A program made the translations under genes and the position numbers. The notes under the pieces were generated by a model. It ran no database searches. It was not told the origin of the DNA and saw only the letters and a list, made by a program, of their open reading frames with translations. From positions 1 through 6,956 of the forward strand of contig JANXVS010000021.1 in the NCBI GenBank assembly GCA_025351555.1: 6,956 nucleotides of DNA. Reading direction: 5' to 3'. Of this stretch, positions 1-5,794 are shown in pieces. Positions within the stretch are counted from its first letter, which is position 1. Each line of letters opens with the position of its first letter. The DNA comes from Pseudomonadota bacterium. Its GTDB lineage: Bacteria > Pseudomonadota > Gammaproteobacteria > Xanthomonadales > Rhodanobacteraceae.

Positions 1-788
1 CCGAAGCCACCACTGCTCCAGCCGCCACTGCCGCCACGGCTGGCGAATCCACCGCCGCTGCCGCCGAGCCAGCCGAGGATCAAGCCGAACACGCCCATGC
101 CGATGCCGACTCCGATCAGACCGCTGATGAACCAGGCGAGACCGCCCGTGGCGGCGCCAATCAGGCCCGCGCGCGGCGCCGTGGGTACGCGGCCGAAGAA
201 CGCACGCAGCCAGAGGCCGACGAACAGCGCCGTGGTCAGGGTGTTGAATACATCGCCATGACGGCGGCCATCGTTTTTCCCGGTGAGGGGCGGCGGCAAA
301 TCCTCGCCATTGATCAGCTTGGTCAAGGCATCGGTCGCGTCGTGGATGCCGCCGTAGTAATCGCCGGCGCGGAATTTCGGGGTGATGTATTCGCGGATGA
401 TGCGCGCGCTGGCCGCATCGGGAATCGCGCCTTCCAGGCCACGCCCGACCTCGATGCGCACACGATGATCATTTTTGGCAATGATCAACAAGGCGCCATC
501 GTCCACTTTATTGCGTCCGAGTTTCCAGGCGTCGACGACGCGGATCGAGTACTGCTCGATCTCTTCCGGCTGCGTGGTCGGCACCACAAGCACGGTCAGT
601 TGCGAGCCCTTGCTTTGCTCCAGTGCGGCGAGTTCGGATTCCAGCGTCTGCTTTTGCTGCGCGTCGAGCGTGCCGGTCGTGTCAGTTACGCGCGCGGTCA
701 ACGGCGGAATCGACAGCAAATCAGCGGCGGCCGCAACGGCCAGCGTCAGAGTGAGGCCGGCCAGGATTGGCAGCAGACGACGTATCAT
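1..788 (-). CDS. TPM-domain (YgcG-like) membrane protein, 3' end beyond window
   Basis: The 262 visible codons start at ATG 788-786 and run off the left edge. Residues 1 to about 22 are a signal peptide (basic MIRR start, hydrophobic stretch, Ala-rich end). Residues about 28-160 form a TPM domain, with the family signatures IPPLTARVTD at 28-36, WKLGRNKVDDGALLI around 88-102, RIEVGRGLEGAIPDA at 111-125 and IREY near 131-134. Hydrophobic stretches at about 182-198 and 208-241 look like membrane segments. The visible tail, from about 242, is Gly/Ser-rich (GGSGGGFASRGG), as in YgcG-type proteins that end in a low-complexity tail. TPM domains are extracytoplasmic; phosphatase activity is reported for the plant homologue, but the bacterial role is unclear. 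The gene starts 18 bp after lemA, the usual partner of this family. A GGGA lies just before the ATG, and no better start exists before the in-frame stop upstream. Family is confident; biochemical function is not. Confidence 0.9.
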   Translation of the reverse strand, partial: MIRRLLPILAGLTLTLAVAAAADLLSIPPLTARVTDTTGTLDAQQKQTLESELAALEQSKGSQLTVLVVPTTQPEEIEQYSIRVVDAWKLGRNKVDDGALLIIAKNDHRVRIEVGRGLEGAIPDAASARIIREYITPKFRAGDYYGGIHDATDALTKLINGEDLPPPLTGKNDGRRHGDVFNTLTTALFVGLWLRAFFGRVPTAPRAGLIGAATGGLAWFISGLIGVGIGMGVFGLILGWLGGSGGGFASRGGSGGWSSGGF

Positions 789-806
789 CTTCCCTGCTCG
801 GCTAAT

Positions 807-1427
807 TTACGGCTTCGCCGGTGCTGGCACTGGCGCCGGCTTGTTGAAATCCACCGTCGGCGCGGTCGAGATGGCTTTCTCGTTCTCGACCGAGAAATTC
901 GCCTTGGTGCCGTAGCCGAACATCTTCGCAGTCAGATTCTGCGGGAAGCTGCGCACGAAGGTGTTGTAATCCTGCACCGCGGTCACGTAGCGATTGCGCG
1001 CCACGGCGATGCGGTTTTCGGTGCCTTCCAGTTGTGCCTGCAAATTCTGGAACAGGCCATCGGCTTTCAGGTTCGGATAATTTTCCGACACCGCCATCAA
1101 GCGCGACAGCGCCCCGGACAGTTCACCCTGCGCGGCCTGGAACTGCTTCATCTTTGTTTCGTCGGTCAGATCATCGGTGGAAAGCGTGATCTTGCCGACC
1201 GAGGCGCGTGCCTCAGCGACCTTGATGAATATTTCTTCCTCATGCTGCGCATAGCCCTTGACCGTATTGACCAGATTGGGCACCAGATCGGCGCGGCGCT
1301 GGTACTGGTTCACCACTTCGGACCAGGCAGCCTTGACGCCTTCGTCCCTGGACTGGATGCCATTGTAACCGCAGCCCGCGAGCAGGCAGGTCGCGAGCAG
1401 AAGCAGAACGATGCGCCGGATATACAT
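807..1427 (-). CDS. lemA: LemA family lipoprotein
   Basis: A 206-residue LemA-family protein. The N-terminus is a lipoprotein signal peptide with lipobox L16-A17-G18-C19. Gly follows the Cys rather than Asp, so outer-membrane sorting by Lol is predicted if the usual rule applies. The LemA domain spans about 21-188 and is mostly helical. Its signatures are YNGIQSRDEGVKAAWSEV (21-38), NQYQRRADLVPNLVNTVKGY (40-59), ENYPNLKA (115-122) and LEGTENRIAVARNRY (133-147). The last 12 residues are a Pro/Ala tail. The molecular function of LemA is not established; the family often neighbours TPM proteins, as here. The ATG at 1427 is preceded by a good Shine-Dalgarno (GGGAGA, about 7 nt spacing), which fixes the start. 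The 18-bp gap to the TPM gene implies one transcript, and a candidate promoter lies just upstream. Confidence 0.95.
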   Translation of the reverse strand: MYIRRIVLLLLATCLLAGCGYNGIQSRDEGVKAAWSEVVNQYQRRADLVPNLVNTVKGYAQHEEEIFIKVAEARASVGKITLSTDDLTDETKMKQFQAAQGELSGALSRLMAVSENYPNLKADGLFQNLQAQLEGTENRIAVARNRYVTAVQDYNTFVRSFPQNLTAKMFGYGTKANFSVENEKAISTAPTVDFNKPAPVPAPAKP

Positions 1428-1493
1428 GAAAGTTTCTCCCAGATTACTAATGAACCTCTGAACAAGCCGTCATCACTCTTCGGCACCGCAAAT

Positions 1494-1521
1494 ATCATAC
1501 ACGCGCTGCGAATTTTGTTAT
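1494..1521 (-). promoter_or_regulatory. Candidate sigma-70 promoter for lemA-TPM
   Basis: Reading leftward, ATAACA (1521-1516) and TATGAT (1499-1494) are separated by 16 bp. They match the -35 consensus at 4 of 6 positions and the -10 at 5 of 6. The -35 box overlaps the terC stop codon. The predicted start of transcription is about 60 nt upstream of the lemA ATG. This AT-richer patch stands out in a GC-rich region, but there is no direct evidence of use. Confidence 0.35.
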
Positions 1522-2294
1522 TTCCCCGCACTAACGTCGCGCGGGACCTGATCGTCCGTGCGCCGTTTGTAGCGCCTGCGTTTTTCGCGCTTGGCAATCA
1601 GATTCAACCCCTCGACCACCCCCGAGAACGCCATGGCGAAATAGATATAGCCGCGCCCGATGTGTATGTCGAGACCTTCCGCGATCAGGACCACGCCGAC
1701 CAGCATGATGAAAGCCAGCGCGAGCATGCGGATGGTCGGGTTGCGATCGATGAAGTTGCCGACGGGATTGGAGGCGAACAGCATCACGATCACCGCCAGC
1801 ACGATCGCCGCGACCATCACCGGGATATTGCGCACCATGCCGACCGCGGTGATTACCGAATCGAGCGAAAACACGATATCGATGAGCGCGATCTGCGCGA
1901 TCACAAAGAAGAAGCTCGATGCGGACGCACTGGTCGGCGAGGGCCGCGGTTCGTTGTAGATGGCGTCGTGGATCTCCATCGCGCCCTTGACCAGCAGGAA
2001 GACGCCGCCGCCGATCATGATCAGATCGCGCACTGAAATGACCTTGCCGAACAACGCGAACAGATGTGCGTGGGTGTCGTCGAGCCGCGCCAAGTGCGCC
2101 AGCACGAGCAGCAGCAGGATGCGGGTACCACAGGCGAGCACCAGACCGATGCGGCGCGCGCGCGAATGCTGGGCCTGCGGCAGGCGCCCGACTGCAATCG
2201 AGATGAACACGAGATTGTCGACGCCGAGCACGATCTCCAGCGTCGAGAGCGTGAACAGCGCGATCCATATCTGCGGGTTGGTCAGCCAGTCCAT
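1518..2294 (-). CDS. TerC family integral membrane protein (YgdQ-like)
   Basis: A 258-residue polytopic inner-membrane protein made of a single TerC domain, without the CBS or CorC-type C-terminal domains of larger relatives. It resembles E. coli YgdQ through most of its length. The two family motifs with acidic residues in membrane helices are present: LEIVLGVDN (E20, D26) and LIDIVFSLDS (D139, D145). About seven hydrophobic segments can be seen, near 9-34, 49-69, 90-106, 128-152, 157-174, 190-206 and 215-233. The tail from about 235 is strongly basic (KREKRRRYKRR) and probably cytoplasmic. Members such as Alx and the Bacillus MeeF/MeeY proteins are linked to Mn2+ export; whether this one moves Mn2+ is inference. 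The ATG at 2294 has only a weak SD (AGGCG), but MDWLTNPQIW aligns with YgdQ-type N-termini. It starts 37 bp after dgkA and may be co-transcribed with it. Confidence 0.93.
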   Translation of the reverse strand: MDWLTNPQIWIALFTLSTLEIVLGVDNLVFISIAVGRLPQAQHSRARRIGLVLACGTRILLLLVLAHLARLDDTHAHLFALFGKVISVRDLIMIGGGVFLLVKGAMEIHDAIYNEPRPSPTSASASSFFFVIAQIALIDIVFSLDSVITAVGMVRNIPVMVAAIVLAVIVMLFASNPVGNFIDRNPTIRMLALAFIMLVGVVLIAEGLDIHIGRGYIYFAMAFSGVVEGLNLIAKREKRRRYKRRTDDQVPRDVSAGK

Positions 2295-2331
2295 GCGCGC
2301 CTATCGGGTAGGGTGTGTACGCGGCGGGTCG

Positions 2332-2706
2332 TTAAAAACGTTGCCACAGCACCAACATCCAGCATAACAGGACGTTCGCCATCAGCAGGAAAACGGCAGC
2401 TGAACCCATATCCTTGGCGCGGCCGGCGAGTTCGTGAAATTCCGGACTGACCCGGTCGACTACAGCCTCGACCGCGGAATTGAGCAGCTCTGCCGACATC
2501 ACCAGCAACACGCTGCCGCACAGCAGCGCTTTCTCGGTCGCGCCGTTGCCGATCCAGAGCCCGAGCGGAAACAGAATAATGGAAAAATATACTTCGAGCC
2601 GGAACGAAGCCTCGTAAGTCCAGCCTGCGCGCAGCCCTTTCAGCGACCAGATCAGCGCCTTGTAGATCTGCTTCGGGCCGCGTGGCTCGGTGCTTGGCAT
2701 CGACAT
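2332..2706 (-). CDS. dgkA: Diacylglycerol kinase DgkA (prokaryotic, integral membrane)
   Basis: At 124 residues this is very close to the 122-residue E. coli enzyme. DgkA is a homotrimeric inner-membrane kinase that phosphorylates diacylglycerol with ATP to phosphatidate, recycling DAG released during envelope glycan synthesis. The conserved pattern is complete: GLRAGWTYEASFR (R26, E32), SAELLNSAVEAVVDR with the likely catalytic E73 plus N76 and E80, and HELAGRAKDMGSA with K98 and D99. Three membrane helices lie at about 38-54, 60-82 and 102-121. Two starts are possible. ATG 2706 has AGG only 2 nt away, while ATG 2700 (third codon) has the same AGG 8 nt away and may be the real start, shortening the protein by two residues. 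It begins 18 bp after the gcvPB stop, so it probably shares its transcript. Confidence 0.97.
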   Translation of the reverse strand: MSMPSTEPRGPKQIYKALIWSLKGLRAGWTYEASFRLEVYFSIILFPLGLWIGNGATEKALLCGSVLLVMSAELLNSAVEAVVDRVSPEFHELAGRAKDMGSAAVFLLMANVLLCWMLVLWQRF

Positions 2707-2724
2707 GGCCTGCGGAAGGAACGT

Positions 2725-4218
2725 TCAGACGCCGGCGGGAAGCGCGGTATCGGCAGCGACGATATGCGCGGCACGCCACGCCAGATCCAGATCCTTCGCG
2801 CACTTGACGTCATCGAGCCGGCGCACTGGCGTTGTCACTGGCGCATCCTTCATCGTCTGCGGGTTCGTGCTCGCAAGCTTCAGCAGATCGCCCATCACGT
2901 CGACAAATTCGTCCAGCGTTTCCTTCGCTTCGGTTTCGGTCGGCTCGATCAACAGGCACTCGGGTACCAACAGGGGGAAATAATTGGTTGGCGCGTGGAT
3001 GTTGTGATCGAGCAGGCTCTTGGAAAAATCCAGCGCGGTGATGCCGTTTTCCTTTTTCTGCTTCGCCACGGTGACAATGAACTCGTGACTGGCGCGGCGA
3101 TTCGGGTAAGCCAGATCGAAGCCTTTTGCAGCCAGCTGCTTCATCAGATAATTGGCGTTGAGCGTGGCGTATTCGGCCACGCGCGGCATGCCTTCGCGTC
3201 CGAGCAGACGCGCGTAGATGTATGCGCGCAGCAGCACGCCGGCGTTGCCGGCAAACGTGGTCAGGCGGCCGATCGTGAGCGGGCGGTCTTTCTTGCGCAC
3301 CCAGCCGTAGTGGCCGTCGGTGCGTTTCTCGATCATCGGGATCGGCAAAAACGGTTTCAGGCGTTCGGACACGCCGACCGCACCTGCACCCGGGCCACCG
3401 CCGCCGTGCGGCGTCGAGAAGGTCTTGTGCAGGTTCATGTGGATCGCGTCGAAGCCCATATCGCCAGGACGCACCTTGCCGAGGATCGCATTGAGGTTGG
3501 CGCCGTCGTAGTACAGCAGGCCACCGGCGTCGTGTACCAATTTGGCAATTTCCACAATGCGGCGTTCGAACACGCCGAGTGTGGATGGATTCGTGAGCAT
3601 GATCCCGGCAGTTTTCGGACCCAGCACTTTCTTCAGGGCTTCGACATCGACGTCGCCGTTCTTGTCGGTCGCGATCTCGCGCACCGTGCAGCCGCACATC
3701 GTCGCGGTGGCCGGATTGGTGCCGTGCGCCGCGTCGGGCACGATGATCTCGGTGCGTTCCGTGTCGCCGCGATGACGGTGGTAAGCCATGATCATCGCCA
3801 CGCCGGCGAACTCGCCCTGTGCGCCGGCCAGTGGCGCCAGCGACACGCCGCCCTTCATGCCGGTGACGTCGGCGAGGATTTCCTGCAAGTCATGCATGCA
3901 GGACAAAAATCCCTGCGAGAGCGACTCCGGCGCATACGGGTGACGCGCGAGAAAGCCATCGAGCATCGCCAGCGAATTGCAGGCGCGCGGGTTGTACTTC
4001 ATCGTGCACGAGCCCAGCGGATAGAACTGGGTGTCGATCGAGAAATTCTTGCGCGACAGATTCGTGTAGTGGCGCAACGCCTGCAATTCGGACACTTCCG
4101 GCAGACCGATTGGCGTAGTGCGCCGGAACTGCGCAGGCAGGTCGGCGGGCACATCGATGGCGGCGGGAATCTGCGCGGCCGCGGTGCGGCCCGGTTGCGA
4201 AAGTTCGAAGATCAGCAT
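2725..4218 (-). CDS. gcvPB: Glycine decarboxylase P-protein subunit 2 (GcvPB, PLP-dependent)
   Basis: A 497-residue protein matching the C-terminal half of glycine decarboxylase as found in split (PA/PB) systems, where GcvPB is about 490 residues. The GcvPA/GcvPB pair decarboxylates glycine and passes the aminomethyl group to lipoyl-GcvH in the cytoplasmic glycine cleavage system. The PLP-binding lysine is K265 in [18 protein letters not shown] (260-277), with the diagnostic Gly-rich stretch directly after. Other hallmarks are [13 protein letters not shown] (66-78), HGTNPAT (165-171), [10 protein letters not shown] (236-245) and [10 protein letters not shown] (408-417). The reading frame stays open upstream to 4431, but the family N-terminus starts at [11 protein letters not shown], so ATG 4218 is chosen; the extra 71 residues look non-coding and overlap the CAP gene. 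The SD is poor. No gcvPA, gcvH or gcvT lies in the window, so partners must be elsewhere. Confidence 0.96.
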   Translation of the reverse strand: MLIFELSQPGRTAAAQIPAAIDVPADLPAQFRRTTPIGLPEVSELQALRHYTNLSRKNFSIDTQFYPLGSCTMKYNPRACNSLAMLDGFLARHPYAPESLSQGFLSCMHDLQEILADVTGMKGGVSLAPLAGAQGEFAGVAMIMAYHRHRGDTERTEIIVPDAAHGTNPATATMCGCTVREIATDKNGDVDVEALKKVLGPKTAGIMLTNPSTLGVFERRIVEIAKLVHDAGGLLYYDGANLNAILGKVRPGDMGFDAIHMNLHKTFSTPHGGGGPGAGAVGVSERLKPFLPIPMIEKRTDGHYGWVRKKDRPLTIGRLTTFAGNAGVLLRAYIYARLLGREGMPRVAEYATLNANYLMKQLAAKGFDLAYPNRRASHEFIVTVAKQKKENGITALDFSKSLLDHNIHAPTNYFPLLVPECLLIEPTETEAKETLDEFVDVMGDLLKLASTNPQTMKDAPVTTPVRRLDDVKCAKDLDLAWRAAHIVAADTALPAGV

Positions 4219-4249
4219 GGTGTCGCACGGCTGGAAATGGGGGCGGCGT

Positions 4250-4258
4250 ATGATGCCA
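4250..4258 (-). promoter_or_regulatory. Candidate extended -10 element for gcvPB
   Basis: Reading leftward, TGGCATCAT fits the TGn-plus-hexamer layout of an extended -10, though the hexamer is a poor match (3 of 6) to TATAAT. It differs at one base from TGGCATGAT found before uppP and the PAP2 gene. It would start transcription about 25 nt before the gcvPB ATG. No convincing -35 is seen. Confidence 0.22.
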
Positions 4259-4266
4259 TAAGCCGG

Positions 4267-4295
4267 CTGCAGCGCGGTGAATTGCGCGCCTACAG
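4267..4295 (-). repeat. REP-like imperfect palindrome with 5' GTAG
   Basis: On the minus strand this 29-bp element reads CTGTA, a bulged G, GCGCG, an 8-nt loop, CGCGC, TGCAG. It can form a 10-bp stem with one G bulge and one G-T wobble. A GTAG tetranucleotide at the 5' foot of a bulged palindrome is the layout of REP elements processed by RAYT transposases, such as the GTAG family in Stenotrophomonas. It lies in the 121-bp divergent spacer between gcvPB and the CAP gene. Only one copy is visible here, so its repeat status is inferred from form. An overlapping smaller dyad, GCCTAC (4288-4293) and GTAGGC (4304-4309) with a 10-nt loop, could compete with it. Confidence 0.35.
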
Positions 4296-4339
4296 CAGCG
4301 GGCGTAGGCTGGCGACAACTTTCCTGCCGGGGACTGATC

Positions 4340-4909
4340 ATGTACCGTCCATGGCTCACCTTGGCTGCCGCCTGCGCGGCTGCCTTCGCGACCCCTGTTC
4401 TTGCGATAACTGCCGACCCGATCTTCATCAATGGATTCGCGACCGAGCCAGCCGGGCTGGCCGGAATTACAGCGGATCACAACGTCGTGCGCGCTGGCGT
4501 CGGCGTCGGCATGGCCCCGCTGTTCTGGGATGAACGGCTCGCCGGAAGCGCGCAGGCTTGGGCCGATCAGTGCGTCGATATGATGAGTCCTTTCGGTTTG
4601 ATCGACCACAATCCGAACCGCAGCATGGGATTTCCCTGATACGTCGGCGAAAATATCTACGCCTCGGGCGGCACGGCGAATGCGCAGGGAGCAGTCACTT
4701 ACTGGGCGTCCGAGCAGCAGTATTACGACTACGCGACCAATACCTGTAATGCGCCGACGAATCAGTCCTGCGGGCATTACACCCAGGTCGTCTGGTCCAC
4801 GAGCGTTTTTCTTGGGTGCGGCATTTCGTATTGCTCGGGTCTGGCGTACCCCAGTTCCATCGTCTGCGACTATGGTCCGGGCGGCAACGACGGTGGGCGG
4901 CCTTATTGA
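4340..4909 (+). pseudogene. Secreted CAP (SCP/PR-1-like) domain protein interrupted by in-frame TGA
   Basis: A 189-codon reading frame from ATG 4340 to TGA 4907-4909 encodes a complete CAP-superfamily protein except that codon 100 (4637-4639) is TGA. Residues 1-22 are a signal peptide ending VLA. The CAP domain covers about 43-183. The usual cavity residues are present as H90 (DHNPNR), E104 (GENIY), E125 (WASEQQYYDY) and H146. Signatures CGHYTQVVW (144-152) and IVCDYGPGGN (174-183) both lie after the stop. Six cysteines follow the signal peptide (78, 136, 144, 160, 165, 176), as in PR-1-type disulfide patterns. Frame, length and motifs are intact on both sides, so one base change explains the stop. 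The truncated 99-residue product would lack most of the domain. It is either a recent nonsense mutation or a sequence error. A GGGGA lies 7 nt before the ATG. Bacterial CAP protein function is mostly unknown. Confidence 0.88.
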
Positions 4910-4938
4910 TGATGACGCCTCCTGCGCCCGCCATAAGT

Positions 4939-4950
4939 TGTGGCATGATC
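4939..4950 (+). promoter_or_regulatory. Candidate extended -10 promoter for uppP (12-bp motif, copy 1)
   Basis: The 12-mer TGTGGCATGATC holds TGG followed by CATGAT, an extended -10 arrangement with 4 of 6 hexamer matches. The same 12-mer lies before the PAP2 gene. Transcription would start near 4956, leaving a leader of about 29 nt before the uppP ATG. No good -35 is visible, which is tolerated by extended -10 promoters. Confidence 0.35.
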
Positions 4951-4984
4951 GCCGCGCTCCGCCAATCCAGCACACGGTCACTCA

Positions 4985-5773
4985 ATGCCCGATTTGATCC
5001 GCGTCATCCTGCTCGGCCTTATCGAAGGCATCACCGAATTCCTGCCCATTTCCAGCACCGGCCATCTGCTGATCGCCGAACATTGGCTCGGCGCACGTTC
5101 GGATACGTTCAACGTGGTGATCCAGGCGGGCGCTATCCTGGCCGTCACCGTCCTGTATCGCCAACGGTTGTGGCAATTGGCGACAGGCCTTGGACGTCGC
5201 GAAACCCGCGACTACGCGCTCAAGCTGGGCGTCGCATTCCTGATCACGGCGGTGCTCGGCTTCGTCGTGACCAAACTGGGCTTCAAGCTGCCTACGATGA
5301 TCGCGCCGGTCGCATGGGCATTGTTGATCGGCGGCGTGTGGATGATCGCTGCCGAATATTTCGCCGCGAAACGTGCCGACAATGCCCGTGTCACCTGGAC
5401 CGTTGCCATCCTTGTCGGCTTGGCGCAGATCATCGCGGCGATCTTTCCCGGCACATCGCGCTCGGCCGCGACCATCTTCGTCGCCATGCTCGCCGGCACC
5501 AGCAACCGCCCCGCCGCCACCGAATTCGCTTTCCTGGTCGGCATCCCGACCATGTTCGCGGCCGGCGGTTACGAGTTGCTCAAGCAGGTCAAGGCCGGAC
5601 CGATTCACGAAGACTGGATCGCGCTGGTGCTGGCATTCGTTGTCTCGATGCTCACCGCGTTTCTCGCGGTAAAGTGGCTCCTCGGTTACATCCGCAGCCA
5701 TCGCTTCACCGCTTTCGCGATTTACCGTATCGTGCTGGGCGCCGCGCTCTTGCTGCTGATGCCTAGGGCCTGA
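4985..5773 (+). CDS. uppP: Undecaprenyl-diphosphate phosphatase UppP/BacA
   Basis: A 262-residue polytopic inner-membrane enzyme that dephosphorylates undecaprenyl diphosphate to undecaprenyl phosphate. This recycles the lipid carrier for peptidoglycan and other surface polymers, and overproduction is known to give bacitracin resistance. The two family motifs are clear: the (E/Q)xxxE region E14-GIT-E18 followed by FLPISSTGHL (19-28, including H27), and PGTSRSAAT (155-163) with R159. Further conserved stretches are FNVVIQAGAILAV (42-54) and TEFAFLVGIPTM (179-190). About eight hydrophobic segments are visible, and the length is typical. The ATG at 4985 begins MPDLIRVILLGLIEGITEF, matching family N-termini. 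No clear SD precedes it. It follows the CAP gene by 75 bp, with a candidate promoter in the gap, and the PAP2 gene starts 21 bp after its stop. Confidence 0.97.
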   Translation: MPDLIRVILLGLIEGITEFLPISSTGHLLIAEHWLGARSDTFNVVIQAGAILAVTVLYRQRLWQLATGLGRRETRDYALKLGVAFLITAVLGFVVTKLGFKLPTMIAPVAWALLIGGVWMIAAEYFAAKRADNARVTWTVAILVGLAQIIAAIFPGTSRSAATIFVAMLAGTSNRPAATEFAFLVGIPTMFAAGGYELLKQVKAGPIHEDWIALVLAFVVSMLTAFLAVKWLLGYIRSHRFTAFAIYRIVLGAALLLLMPRA

Positions 5774-5777
5774 CGCC

Positions 5778-5789
5778 TGTGGCATGATC
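5778..5789 (+). promoter_or_regulatory. Candidate extended -10 promoter giving a leaderless PAP2 mRNA (12-bp motif, copy 2)
   Basis: An exact second copy of TGTGGCATGATC, with extended -10 TGGCATGAT at 5780-5788. At standard spacing of about 7 nt from the -10, transcription would begin at the A of the PAP2 ATG (5795). The short sequence before that ATG has no Shine-Dalgarno, which is consistent with leaderless initiation. Read-through from uppP remains equally possible. Confidence 0.33.
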
Positions 5790-5794
5790 AACCC

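Noticed and set aside
258..2036. Open frame of 592 codons on the + strand across TPM, lemA and terC
   Set aside because: It runs antisense across three genes with strong family signatures and crosses their intergenic gaps; composition is that of a shadow frame.
4219..4339. Glycine riboswitch upstream of gcvPB
   Set aside because: The 121-bp spacer lacks recognisable glycine aptamer core sequences and is mostly taken up by the palindrome and promoter-like sequence.
4219..4431. N-terminal extension of GcvPB by 71 residues
   Set aside because: Family members begin at the MLIFE-like segment; the extension overlaps the CAP gene and is the antisense reading of its signal peptide region.
2434..4533. 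Long open frame (699 codons) on the + strand opposite dgkA and gcvPB
   Set aside because: It is antisense to two clearly conserved genes, has low-complexity Arg/His/Gln-rich composition typical of GC-rich shadow frames, and resembles no family.
4637..4639. TGA decoded as selenocysteine or tryptophan in the CAP gene
   Set aside because: CAP proteins are not selenoproteins, I recognise no SECIS-like hairpin directly after the codon, and TGA serves as a normal stop for several genes here.
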